From [Flexibacter] sp. ATCC 35103 (lineage in GTDB: Bacteria > Bacteroidota > Bacteroidia > Flavobacteriales > Flavobacteriaceae), in the NCBI RefSeq assembly GCF_001975985.1, contig NZ_MTQF01000010.1:62001-126000 (forward strand): a DNA stretch of 64,000 nucleotides, given 5' to 3'. Positions 6,513-14,720 of the stretch are shown here, piece after piece. The notes under the pieces were generated by a model. That model was not told the origin of the DNA. It worked only from the letters and a program-made list of their open reading frames with translations, and did no database searches. A program made the position numbers and the translations under genes. The first letter of the stretch is position 1; each line of letters starts with the position of its first letter.

Positions 6513-8864
6513 ATGGAGAAGAATTTCATGCAAAAGTACATTGACCAGCTCAATGAGGCGCAAAGACAACCCGTTCTGAAAAAAGACGGGCCAATGATTA
6601 TTATTGCTGGTGCAGGTTCGGGGAAAACCCGTGTTTTAACTATTAGAATTGCTTATTTAATGGCGCAAGGTGTTGATGCTTTCAATATTTTGTCGCTAAC
6701 ATTTACGAACAAAGCGGCTCGTGAAATGAAGCACAGGATTTCTGATATTGTAGGTGCATCTGAGGCAAAAAATCTTTGGATGGGAACTTTTCACTCGATT
6801 TTCGCTCGTATTCTTCGTGCAGAATCGGATCATTTAGGATATCCATCCAATTTTACAATATACGATTCTCAGGACTCGGCGAGATTGATTTCTTCTATTA
6901 TTAAAGAAATGCAGCTGGATCGTGATGTCTATAAACCAAAGCAAATTTTAGGTAGGATTTCATCTTATAAAAATAGCTTAATTACAGTAAAAGCGTATTT
7001 CAATAATCCTGAATTGGTAGAGGCCGATGCAATGGCAAAAAGACCACGTTTAGGAGAAATTTATCAGCAGTACGTGGAGCGCTGTTTTAAAGCAGGTGCG
7101 ATGGATTTTGATGATTTATTATTGAAAACCAATGAGTTATTGACTCGTTTTCCTGAGGTTTTAGCAAAATATCAGAATCGTTTCAGATATATTCTGGTTG
7201 ATGAGTACCAGGATACAAATCACTCTCAGTATTTGATTGTAAGGGCTTTATCTGATAAATTTCAGAATATTTGTGTGGTAGGTGATGATGCGCAGAGTAT
7301 TTATGCTTTCCGTGGAGCAAATATTAATAATATCCTGAATTTCCAGAAAGATTATGAAGGTGTAATAATGTTCCGTTTAGAGCAAAATTACCGTTCAACG
7401 AGAAATATTGTTGAAGCGGCAAATACAGTGATGGAACATAATAAGACGAAACTTGATAAAGTAGTCTGGACGGCAAATGATTTTGGACAAAAAATAAAAG
7501 TCCATCGTAGTTTGACAGATGCCGAAGAAGGACGTTTTGTAGCAAGTACGATTTTTGAACAAAAAATGCAAAATCAGCTGCATAATGGATCGTTTGCGAT
7601 TTTGTACCGTACCAACGCGCAATCTCGTGCGATGGAGGATGCATTGAGAAAACGTGACATTCCGTATCGAATTTATGGAGGATTATCATTCTACCAACGT
7701 AAGGAAATTAAAGATGTCTTGTGTTATTTACGTTTGGTAATCAATCCAAAAGATGAAGAAGCACTTGTTCGTGTAATTAATTATCCAGCTCGTGGAATTG
7801 GCGATACAACTGTTGAAAAACTAACTATTGCTGCGAATCATTACAAACGCTCGATTTGGGAAGTAATGGTAAATATTGATAAAATCGATTTGAAATTAAA
7901 CTCAGGAACGAAGAATAAAATCAATGATTTTGTTACGATGATTCAGAGTTTTCAGGTAATTGATCAAAATCAGGATGCTTTTTATATTACAGATTATGTA
8001 GCTAAAAAAACGGGTCTTGTTCAGGAATTGAAAAAAGATGCAACTCCGGAAGGAATGGCGAAGATTCAGAATATCGAGGAACTTTTAAACGGTTTGAAAG
8101 ATTTTACTGAAGGCCAAAAAGAGATTGACGGTGCAAGAGGGGCTTTATCTGAGTTTATGGAAGATGTGGCGCTTGCAACTGATTTAGATAAAGATACATC
8201 TGATGAAGATCGCGTGGCTTTGATGACGATTCATTTGGCAAAAGGACTTGAATTTCCTCACGTTTTTGTGGTGGGAATGGAAGAAGATTTGTTTCCAAGT
8301 GCGATGAGTATGAGTACCAGAAGCGAATTAGAAGAGGAACGTCGTTTATTTTACGTAGCTTTAACTCGTGCAGAACACCAGGCTTATTTGACTTATGCAC
8401 AATCACGTTATCGCTGGGGTAAATTGACAGATAGTGAGCCATCACGTTTTATTGAAGAAATCGACGGGCAATATCTGGAATATTTAACGCCTGCCGAAAG
8501 TAATTACCGTTATAAATCACCAATCGACGGAGATATTTTTGGAGATATTGATAAATCGAAATTGCGTCTGGCAAAACCAATTGGTTCAACGCCGCCAAAA
8601 CATGTAACGGATAACCAGCCAAAACCGGATTTGAATATTCGTAAATTAAAACCAGTTACAGGAACAAACCCAAATAATGCTGCACCTAATTTATTTGATA
8701 ATAAGTTAACAATTGGAAATGTTGTAATGCATGAACGTTTCGGTAAAGGTGAAGTAGTCAATTTAGAAGGTGTTGGAGCTGATAAAAAAGCCGAAATAAG
8801 ATTTGAAGTTGGAGGTCTTAAAAAACTTTTACTTCGTTTTGCTAAATTAGATGTTTTAGGGTAA
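6513..8864 (+). CDS. UvrD/PcrA-type ATP-dependent 3'-5' DNA helicase
   Basis: This 783-residue superfamily 1A helicase unwinds DNA in repair and replication-restart work. Motifs appear in the expected order: Walker A AGAGSGKT (Lys38), LTFTNKAAREM, Walker B VDEYQDT at about 229-235, GDDAQSIYAFRGA, QNYRSTRNI, MTIHLAKGLEF, and EEERRLFYVALTRA. The C-terminal tail (VMHERFGKGEVVNLEGVGADKKAEI) is the Tudor-like domain of PcrA, which contacts RNA polymerase in Gram-positive bacteria. The length is normal for the family. ATG 6513 gives the longest frame; 6528 (MQKYIDQLNEAQ) aligns better with relatives and fits the promoter. No operon partner is clear. Confidence 0.92.
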   Translation: MEKNFMQKYIDQLNEAQRQPVLKKDGPMIIIAGAGSGKTRVLTIRIAYLMAQGVDAFNILSLTFTNKAAREMKHRISDIVGASEAKNLWMGTFHSIFARILRAESDHLGYPSNFTIYDSQDSARLISSIIKEMQLDRDVYKPKQILGRISSYKNSLITVKAYFNNPELVEADAMAKRPRLGEIYQQYVERCFKAGAMDFDDLLLKTNELLTRFPEVLAKYQNRFRYILVDEYQDTNHSQYLIVRALSDKFQNICVVGDDAQSIYAFRGANINNILNFQKDYEGVIMFRLEQNYRSTRNIVEAANTVMEHNKTKLDKVVWTANDFGQKIKVHRSLTDAEEGRFVASTIFEQKMQNQLHNGSFAILYRTNAQSRAMEDALRKRDIPYRIYGGLSFYQRKEIKDVLCYLRLVINPKDEEALVRVINYPARGIGDTTVEKLTIAANHYKRSIWEVMVNIDKIDLKLNSGTKNKINDFVTMIQSFQVIDQNQDAFYITDYVAKKTGLVQELKKDATPEGMAKIQNIEELLNGLKDFTEGQKEIDGARGALSEFMEDVALATDLDKDTSDEDRVALMTIHLAKGLEFPHVFVVGMEEDLFPSAMSMSTRSELEEERRLFYVALTRAEHQAYLTYAQSRYRWGKLTDSEPSRFIEEIDGQYLEYLTPAESNYRYKSPIDGDIFGDIDKSKLRLAKPIGSTPPKHVTDNQPKPDLNIRKLKPVTGTNPNNAAPNLFDNKLTIGNVVMHERFGKGEVVNLEGVGADKKAEIRFEVGGLKKLLLRFAKLDVLG

Positions 8865-8870
8865 ATAATA

Positions 8871-8926
8871 GGTTTCAAGTTTCAGGTTAAAAGTTTCAAG
8901 TTTCGTTGAAACGTGGAACCTGAAAC
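8871..8926. repeat. Intergenic word-palindrome, GTTTCAA/TTGAAAC family
   Basis: Left half: GGTTTCAAGTTTCAGG and AAGTTTCAAGTTTCG. Right half: TTGAAACGTGGAACCTGAAAC. It fills the junction between the helicase and the YciO-like gene. Relatives lie at 13313-13378 and 51009-51076. Confidence 0.7.
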
Positions 8927-8953
8927 AAATAAAACTTTAAACAAAAAAGAAAA

Positions 8954-9574
8954 ATGGCAGAGTTCATAAAAATATATCCCGATAAACCTAATGAAGCTGC
9001 AATTGCCAAAGTGGTAAAAGTGCTTCAGAATGGAGGTTTAGTAATTTATCCAACAGATACTGTTTACGGTTTAGGTTGCGATATTACTAATTCACGCGCT
9101 TTAGAAAAAATCGCAAAAATAAAAGGAGTTAAACTGGAGAAAGCTAATTTCTCCTTTATCTGTCATGATTTGAGTAATTTATCAGATTATGTGCGTCAGA
9201 TTGATACTTCTACTTTTAAAATTTTAAAAAGAGCATTGCCCGGACCTTACACTTTTATTTTGCCTGGGAATAATAACTTGCCAAAAGAATTTAAAAAGAA
9301 AACTACAGTTGGTATTCGTATACCGGACAACAATATTGCACTTGAAATAGTTCGAAAGTTGGGTAATCCAATAGTTTCGACTTCTATTCGTGATGAAGAT
9401 GATGTAATTGAATATACGACAGATCCTGAGTTGATTTTCGAGAAATGGCAAAATCTTGTTGATCTGGTTATTGACGGTGGTTACGGAGATAATGTTGGTT
9501 CGACTATTATTGATCTATCAGATTACGAACCTGTAATTATAAGAGAAGGAAAAGGAGATATCAATATTTTGTAA
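8954..9574 (+). CDS. Sua5/YciO/YrdC family protein, YciO-like subgroup
   Basis: This 206-residue protein has the YrdC fold, whose best-known member (TsaC/Sua5) makes threonylcarbamoyl-AMP for the t6A37 tRNA modification. The motif YPTDTVYGLGCDI is at about 30-42. The following segment, KIKGVKLEKANFSFICHDLSNLSDY, aligns with E. coli YciO rather than with the KxR/KGRP motif of TsaC. The end VVIREGKGDINIL-like tail (VIIREGKGDINIL) also fits YciO. The biochemical role of the YciO subgroup is less settled than that of TsaC. Another t6A factor, TsaE, lies at 23115. The start is supported by an A-rich leader directly before the ATG. Confidence 0.85.
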   Translation: MAEFIKIYPDKPNEAAIAKVVKVLQNGGLVIYPTDTVYGLGCDITNSRALEKIAKIKGVKLEKANFSFICHDLSNLSDYVRQIDTSTFKILKRALPGPYTFILPGNNNLPKEFKKKTTVGIRIPDNNIALEIVRKLGNPIVSTSIRDEDDVIEYTTDPELIFEKWQNLVDLVIDGGYGDNVGSTIIDLSDYEPVIIREGKGDINIL

Positions 9575-9603
9575 GAATAAATCTTGATTGTTTAGGATTA
9601 TAG

Positions 9604-9649
9604 AAAATGGTTTGGTTAATTAGCGTATAATTTAACTAAACCATTTTTA
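9604..9649 (+). terminator. Intrinsic terminator after the YciO-like gene
   Basis: AAAATGGTTTGGTTAA and TTTAACTAAACCATTTTT form a long stem with one mismatch and end in a T-run. It lies 30 nt after the stop codon. Confidence 0.6.
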
Positions 9650-9653
9650 TATT

Positions 9654-10682
9654 ATGAAAAGAATTATTCTTTTGTTATTCTTATTTTCTTTTGTTGCTGC
9701 ATTCTCATTTTAAAAGGAAAAATTACATCCAAAGATAATATAGCGCTCGAAGGTGTGAATATTTATTTTGACGGAACAACCATTTCAACAGTCTCAGATG
9801 TAAATGGAAATTTCACAATAAAATATGAACCAAATGCTAATAACATTTTAGCGATAAGTTTCATGGGATATCAAACGGAATATCTTACAAGTCTGGATGC
9901 TTCTAAGCCATTGAATATTGCACTTACAGTTTCAAAAAATGAACTTAAAGAGGTTGTTATTACTACAAACGAATTGTTTACCAGAGAACAGAAACTAAAA
10001 TTGTTTAGGGAATATTTTTTAGGAAAAACAAATAATGCAAAATCAAGTGTAATAAAAAATGAATCTGATTTACGTTTCAAATACGATAAGGAAAAATTAG
10101 TTTTACGGCTTCTTCAGATAAACCTTTGGTTATTATAAATGAATTGTTAGGATATAAAATTGATTTTGAATTGGTGGTTTTTGAAGTTGCTTTTAATAAG
10201 CTAAGCATTAATTCTAAAGATGTTATCAAGAATTTTTATTGTGGAGTAAGCAGATTTGAAGATATTGATAATTCGGTTACAGTTTTAGAACGCAGAGAAA
10301 AAACATATCAGGGATCTCAAATTCAGTTTTTTAGAAATTTTGCTAAAAAAGACTGGGAATAAAGAAATTTTTTTGCTTAATGATGATAATAGTATTGATC
10401 CTCTCAAGCGCTTTAAGATTATTGAGGAGGAAGATTTTGTAAAAGTTGAAGTTTTACCACAGCCAAAGGGAGAAATTCAAAATGAAAATCTAAAAGATAT
10501 AGTTGCTTCTTATAATATCGCTTTTAACAGGACCGAAGAATCTAAGATTACTTTTCAAACTGATAGCTTTTATATTTATAAGTATGGAAATAACTCAAAT
10601 ATAGAAAGTATACTTTTTTCAGCGAAAATTTCAGAAAAAGAAAGTAGGTGATATGCTGCCTCTTAATTACGGAGTTAAATAA
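9654..10682 (+). pseudogene. Decayed gene for an exported protein with a carboxypeptidase-like regulatory domain
   Basis: Translation has to change frame at least four times to recover one protein. A signal peptide (MKRIILLLFLFSFVAAFS) starts at 9654 and stops at 9711. The next frame gives ILKGKITSKDNIALEGVNIYF and a CarboxypepD_reg-like beta-sandwich (VSDVNGNFTI...ISFMGYQTE) up to about 10105. Another frame continues with TASSDKPLVIINELLGYKI to 10360, then KEIFLLNDDNSIDPLKRF to about 10630. A last frame gives KKKVGDMLPLNYGVK, ending at 10682. Such proteins are often surface or TonB-system associated. Neighbouring genes are intact, so real decay is more likely than poor sequence. Confidence 0.7.
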
Positions 10683-10780
10683 AATTATTCTTGGAGCTTT
10701 AGCTGATTTTCAAATAGAAAAACAAATAATATGGCTTATTTGTAAAAAAAAACTGAAATAGTATAATAATTTAAAATAAA

Positions 10781-10801
10781 TAACTAACTTTAGGTTAGTT
10801 A
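10781..10801. repeat. Short perfect hairpin between pseudogene and OmpA gene
   Basis: TAACTAAC, a 5-nt loop, and GTTAGTTA pair fully. The surrounding 250-nt gap is otherwise A/T-rich with no gene visible. Confidence 0.4.
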
Positions 10802-10876
10802 AAATTTAGTTAGTTAATTAAAAATAATGCTATTCTTGATTATATTTAATTGGTTATTAAAAAATTAAGAATACAT

Positions 10877-10905
10877 AAAAGCAGGTCGATTGACCTGCTT
10901 TTTCT
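10877..10905. terminator. Terminator downstream of the OmpA gene
   Basis: AAAAGCAGGTC-GATT-GACCTGCTTTTT is a perfect stem with T-runs on both strands. It is 29 nt past the stop of the minus-strand OmpA gene. Confidence 0.75.
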
Positions 10906-10933
10906 GTATTATAAAGTATGTGAAAACTCTAAA

Positions 10934-11767
10934 TTATTTTTGTTGTTTTTTCATTTCTTTTTCAATCATATCATAGAATTGATCGATTTTTGGCATAACA
11001 ACAATACGAGTTCTTCTGTTACGGGCTTTATTGTCCGGAGTATCATTTGCAACTAAAGGCACATATGAACTTCTACCAGCTGCAATTAATTTAGCAGGGT
11101 TAACTCCAAGGTCGTTAGTTAATACACGCACAATAGATGTAGAACGTTTAACACTTAAATCCCAGTTGTCTAACAAAACTCCGTTGCTTTTGTAAGGAAC
11201 GTTATCTGTGTGTCCTTCAACCATACATTCAAAATCAGGTTTGTCGTTTACTACTTTTGCAACTTTAGCTAAAACACCTTTTGCTGCGTCAGTTACATCA
11301 TAGCTACCGCTTTTAAACAATAATTTGTCTGCAATAGAGATAAATACAACACCTTTTTCTACATTGATTTCGATGTCCGGATCGTTGATTCCAACTGCTC
11401 CTTTTAAACTTGTAACTAAAGCTAGTGTTACACTGTCTTTTTTAGTTAAAGCATCTTGAAGTCTTGATATTTTTAAATCTTTTTCTTTTAAACTTTCTAA
11501 TGATTTTTCAAGATTTTCAGCTCCTTTAGTAGTTAGAACAGTTAAGTCTTTAGAAGTGCTTATTAAGTCTTGATTATGTTGTTTATAGCTTTCTGCTGTA
11601 GCTGCAAGTCCTGCTTTTTCCTCTAAACAACTATTTAGTTTTACGGTACAGGAGTTTAATAAATCTTGGGTTTCTTTGTTCTTAGCTTCTAATGCTGCAT
11701 ATTGCTTTTTCGATACACACGAAGTTAAGGCCATTAATACTGATAGTGCGATTACTATTTTTCTCAT
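10934..11767 (-). CDS. OmpA family outer-membrane lipoprotein
   Basis: This 277-residue lipoprotein probably links the outer membrane to peptidoglycan. The lipobox ALTSC puts the lipidated Cys at residue 17. Residues ~25-115 are strongly helical with coiled-coil character (AALEAKNKETQDLLNSC, AENLEKSLESLKEKDLKI). The C-terminal OmpA/MotB domain (about 130-265) shows the peptidoglycan-binding pattern VEGHTDNVPY...NWDLSVKRSTSIVRVL...GRSSYVPL...NRRTRIVV. A -7 element on its strand at 11797-11804 overlaps the end of the glycosyltransferase gene, so it can be transcribed on its own. Confidence 0.88.
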   Translation of the reverse strand: MRKIVIALSVLMALTSCVSKKQYAALEAKNKETQDLLNSCTVKLNSCLEEKAGLAATAESYKQHNQDLISTSKDLTVLTTKGAENLEKSLESLKEKDLKISRLQDALTKKDSVTLALVTSLKGAVGINDPDIEINVEKGVVFISIADKLLFKSGSYDVTDAAKGVLAKVAKVVNDKPDFECMVEGHTDNVPYKSNGVLLDNWDLSVKRSTSIVRVLTNDLGVNPAKLIAAGRSSYVPLVANDTPDNKARNRRTRIVVMPKIDQFYDMIEKEMKKQQK

Positions 11768-11796
11768 AGGTATTATATTTAATTAAACGTTGATTA

Positions 11797-11804
11797 CAAA
11801 TTTA
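11797..11804 (-). promoter_or_regulatory. -7 promoter element of the OmpA gene
   Basis: On the minus strand this reads TAAATTTG (TAnnTTTG), 29 nt before the ATG at 11767. No -33 TTG is obvious. Confidence 0.4.
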
Positions 11805-12821
11805 GTTTTTAATATTTTGATTACTGTTAAAGATTTCTTTAAATACGGTCAGTTTCTTTATATAATACAAGAAAACGATACTTTTTACAGTATAGTATTG
11901 CTGTATCTGAAAATCTTTTCTTTCCCTCAAATATTTTAAAGATATACAATAAAATGAAAAATGTGCCTTCAAAATAGCAAAAGTATGTTGAAATTTTCCT
12001 TGTGTAAGAAAACGGATACCTGCAATACCATCTAAAACCATTCTGAAGAAAATAACAAAAAACATCCTTTTTTTAGGAAGATTTTTGACCAGCATCAATA
12101 ATGAATTTCTAAAATTCAGGTAGGTTTTTTTAGGATTTCCTTGTTGCAAAGTAGCACCTCCAACATGATAAACAGTTGATGCAGAGTTGTATTTAATGAT
12201 GTGTCCTTCGTTTGCAGCACGCCAGCACAAATCAATTTCTTCCTGATGTGCAAAAAAGCTTTCATCAAAACCTCCTAATTCATGATAAACTTCACTTCTT
12301 ATAAAAAAGCAAGCTCCTGAAGCCCAGAAAAGTTCACAATTATCATCATATTGACCATTGTCTTTTTCAATAGTATCAAAAATACGTCCGCGGCAAAAAG
12401 GAAAACCAAATTTATCAATAAATCCACCAGCACCACCGGCATATTCAAAGTATTCCTTGTTTTTAAAATCCAGAATTTTAGGTTGTATTATTGCAGTTTG
12501 TTTTTCAGTATCGAAAGTTTCAAGAATAGGATTCAGCCAATTTGGGGTTACTTCAATATCTGAATTTACAAGGGCATAAATTTCGGCATTAATAGATTGT
12601 AAGGCGTCATTATACCCTTTTGCAAAGCCATAATTACCGCTGTTTTCAACTATTTTAATTGTGGGAAAGTTTTGTCTGATAAAGTTAACAGAATCATCTG
12701 TTGAAGCATTATCTGCGACATATATTTGAGCTCCTTCTGAAAACTGAACAACAGATGGTAAAAATTGCTCTAACAATTTTACGCCGTTCCAATTTAAAAT
12801 GACAACTGCTATTTTATCCAA
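11802..12821 (-). CDS. Family 2 glycosyltransferase
   Basis: This 339-residue GT-A fold enzyme transfers a nucleotide-activated sugar, probably to a cell-surface glycan. The N-terminal VVILNWNGVKLLEQFLPSV, the strand IYVADNASTDDS, and the metal-binding DxD equivalent NSDIEVTP near residue 100 are visible. The acceptor region GGFDESFFAHQEEIDLCWRA carries the E-D-x-D-like catalytic base area. The C-terminal ~80 residues include a hydrophobic stretch that may bind the membrane. It resembles rhamnosyltransferase-type GT2 proteins, but donor and acceptor are unknown. Upstream by 24 nt is a small nuclease-domain gene. Confidence 0.85.
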   Translation of the reverse strand: MDKIAVVILNWNGVKLLEQFLPSVVQFSEGAQIYVADNASTDDSVNFIRQNFPTIKIVENSGNYGFAKGYNDALQSINAEIYALVNSDIEVTPNWLNPILETFDTEKQTAIIQPKILDFKNKEYFEYAGGAGGFIDKFGFPFCRGRIFDTIEKDNGQYDDNCELFWASGACFFIRSEVYHELGGFDESFFAHQEEIDLCWRAANEGHIIKYNSASTVYHVGGATLQQGNPKKTYLNFRNSLLMLVKNLPKKRMFFVIFFRMVLDGIAGIRFLTQGKFQHTFAILKAHFSFYCISLKYLRERKDFQIQQYYTVKSIVFLYYIKKLTVFKEIFNSNQNIKN

Positions 12822-12845
12822 AAGTAAATTTATTTATTTTTAATA

Positions 12846-13292
12846 TTATTCATTATAATCCGGCAAACTTCTCAAAAACTGATATTTTTCGTTTTCAAAA
12901 TCCATTTGACAATAAAAATGATTCAGACCGTTTGTAACATTCAAAAACCGTGCCTTCATTGTCATGTTGTAGCGGGCAATTTGATCAAAAGTTGCCTGAG
13001 ATATTTTTACAGCAGGAGCTTTACATTCTACTAATATATGTATAGATCCATCCGGATTAAAGACAACCACATCATATCTTTTGCGTAATCCGTTGACTGT
13101 TAAAACTTTTTCGACATTGATTAATGATTTAGGGTATTTTTTTTCGTCTATTAAATAATGAACCACGTGTTGGCGAACCCATTCCTCTGGAGTAAGGATG
13201 ATAAATTTTTTCCTGATTTCATCAAAAATAGACACTTTATTTTCGCTATTTTTGAATCGGAAAGTATAAGTAGGAAAATTTAATTGCTGCAT
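12846..13292 (-). CDS. Small protein with an HsdR N-terminal-type (PD-(D/E)xK) nuclease domain
   Basis: This 148-residue protein looks like a stand-alone HSDR_N domain, the nuclease fold found at the start of type I restriction subunits. The candidate catalytic set is the Asp in KRYDVVVF and the ECK of ILVECKAP, about 20 residues later. The upstream TPEEWVRQHVVHYLI helix is also typical. No helicase, methylase or specificity subunit is nearby, so this is not a restriction system here. It is divergent from holA across a word-palindrome. Its role is unknown; maintenance of DNA is a guess based on fold and neighbour. Confidence 0.7.
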   Translation of the reverse strand: MQQLNFPTYTFRFKNSENKVSIFDEIRKKFIILTPEEWVRQHVVHYLIDEKKYPKSLINVEKVLTVNGLRKRYDVVVFNPDGSIHILVECKAPAVKISQATFDQIARYNMTMKARFLNVTNGLNHFYCQMDFENEKYQFLRSLPDYNE

Positions 13293-13312
13293 ACTACAAA
13301 AATATTAAAATA

Positions 13313-13378
13313 GTTTAAAGTTTCATGTTTAAAGTTTCAAGTTGTTGAAACCGGCACCTGAAACCTTCAACTTGAAAC
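13313..13378. repeat. Intergenic word-palindrome, GTTTCAA/TTGAAAC family
   Basis: The left half reads GTTTAAAGTTTCATG and AAAGTTTCAAG. The right half reads TTGAAACC, CTGAAACC and CAACTTGAAAC. It separates two divergent genes and ends 10 nt before the holA ATG. Confidence 0.7.
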
Positions 13379-13388
13379 AAAAGATTGA

Positions 13389-14393
13389 ATGGACGAAGTT
13401 GTAAAAATTGTTAATGATATAAAAGCCGGAAATATAAAACCAATTTATTTTTTAATGGGTGAGGAGCCTTATTACATCGATAAATTATCAGAATATATTG
13501 AGCAGAATGTACTTTCAGAAGAAGAAAAAGGATTTAATCAAACCGTATTATATGGCAGGGATGTTTCTGTAGAAGATATTGTTTCAACGGCAAAACGCTA
13601 TCCTATGATGGCAGATCGTCAGGTTGTTATTGTAAAAGAAGCACAGGATTTGTCCAGAACAATAGATAAAATAGAATCCTATGTAAATAATCCTATGGAA
13701 ACCACAGTTCTTGTTTTTTGTTACAAATACAAAACACTTGATAAGCGTAAAAAGGTTACCAAATTATTGGCTCAAAACGGAATCGTTTACGAAAGTAAAA
13801 AGCTCTATGAAAACCAGGTTGGTGATTGGATAAAGCGTGTACTTGCGGGGAAAAAATACACTATTGATCCAAAAGCAAACGCTATGCTGGTAGAGTTTTT
13901 AGGTACAGATTTGAGTAAAATTAATAATGAACTGGAGAAATTACAGATTATTTTACCGCAAGGAACTGTGATTACGCCACAACATATAGAAGAAAATATT
14001 GGTTTTAGTAAAGATTATAATGTATTCGAACTTCGAAAAGCAATAGGAGAGCGAAACCAACTAAAGGCATATAAAATAGCTGAGAATTTTGCCCATAATC
14101 CTAAAGAATATCCATTGGTAATGACTACAGGATTGGTTTTCGGTTTTTTTATTCAGCTTTTAAAATACCACGGACTCAAAGATAAAAATCCAAAGAATGT
14201 AGCTGCTGCAATTGGTGTAAATCCTTATTTTTTAAAAGAATACGATCTTGCAATTAAAAATTATCCCATGCGTAAGGTCAGTCAGATTGTTGGAGCGTTG
14301 CGTGATGTTGACATCAAAAGTAAAGGTGTTGGCGCCAATGCTTTACCTCAGTCGGATTTATTAAAAGAAATGCTGTACAAAATATTTAATTAA
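13389..14393 (+). CDS. holA: DNA polymerase III subunit delta
   Basis: This 334-residue clamp-loader subunit opens the beta sliding clamp during replication. The N-terminal domain begins with the typical KPIYFLMGEEPYYIDKL segment at about 18-34. It continues with the strands and helices of a AAA+-like fold lacking nucleotide-binding motifs, as expected for delta. The C-terminal collar domain (KDYNVFELRKAIGERNQLKAYKI...LLKEMLYKIF) is complete. The length matches the family. The start ATG (13389) lies just after the palindromic element. Confidence 0.9.
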   Translation: MDEVVKIVNDIKAGNIKPIYFLMGEEPYYIDKLSEYIEQNVLSEEEKGFNQTVLYGRDVSVEDIVSTAKRYPMMADRQVVIVKEAQDLSRTIDKIESYVNNPMETTVLVFCYKYKTLDKRKKVTKLLAQNGIVYESKKLYENQVGDWIKRVLAGKKYTIDPKANAMLVEFLGTDLSKINNELEKLQIILPQGTVITPQHIEENIGFSKDYNVFELRKAIGERNQLKAYKIAENFAHNPKEYPLVMTTGLVFGFFIQLLKYHGLKDKNPKNVAAAIGVNPYFLKEYDLAIKNYPMRKVSQIVGALRDVDIKSKGVGANALPQSDLLKEMLYKIFN

Positions 14394-14460
14394 GCCGTGA
14401 AAATTCACGATATTTGCATCTCTAAAAAAATTACTACTTTTAAAATAATAATTACGCAAT

Positions 14461-14643
14461 ATGGGAATGAATAAAAATACCGTTTTAGGATGGGCTACTT
14501 TTATAATGGTACTTATGGGATTGTTACTTATAGGTCTTGGCGCTTTTAGATACAGAGATGTCTCCGGTTGGGGATTTGTAGCTGTTGGCGTTGGTTTTTT
14601 TGCTAATGCATGGGTTTTTAATGCTTTAAAAGGAAGAGTATAA
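14461..14643 (+). CDS. Small two-helix membrane protein conserved in Flavobacteriia
   Basis: This 60-residue protein has two hydrophobic segments (about 8-27, GWATFIMVLMGLLLIGLGAF, and 34-54, GWGFVAVGVGFFANAWVF) joined by the short polar loop RYRDVS. It looks like a small flavobacterial membrane protein family (I recall the name CAL67264 family, not checked). It lies between holA and the ABC-F gene, 67 nt after holA and 77 nt before ettA. The function is unknown. Confidence 0.65.
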   Translation: MGMNKNTVLGWATFIMVLMGLLLIGLGAFRYRDVSGWGFVAVGVGFFANAWVFNALKGRV

Positions 14644-14720
14644 TTCTATAAAACATCAATTGTAAAAGTCAATTGTAATATAATATCAAAAAATAATTAA
14701 TTAAAATTAAAAATTAATAT

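Noticed and set aside
7324..7689. Long minus-strand open frame inside the helicase gene.
   Set aside because: It is a shadow of the well-supported helicase frame and has no recognisable protein features. The same holds for the other opposite-strand frames in well-supported genes.
10126..10651. Two separate small genes after 10126.
   Set aside because: Their translations continue one another and the upstream frame, so they are pieces of one decayed gene.
12846..13292. Part of a type I restriction-modification system.
   Set aside because: No helicase part, methylase or specificity subunit is present; the protein is only the small nuclease-type domain.
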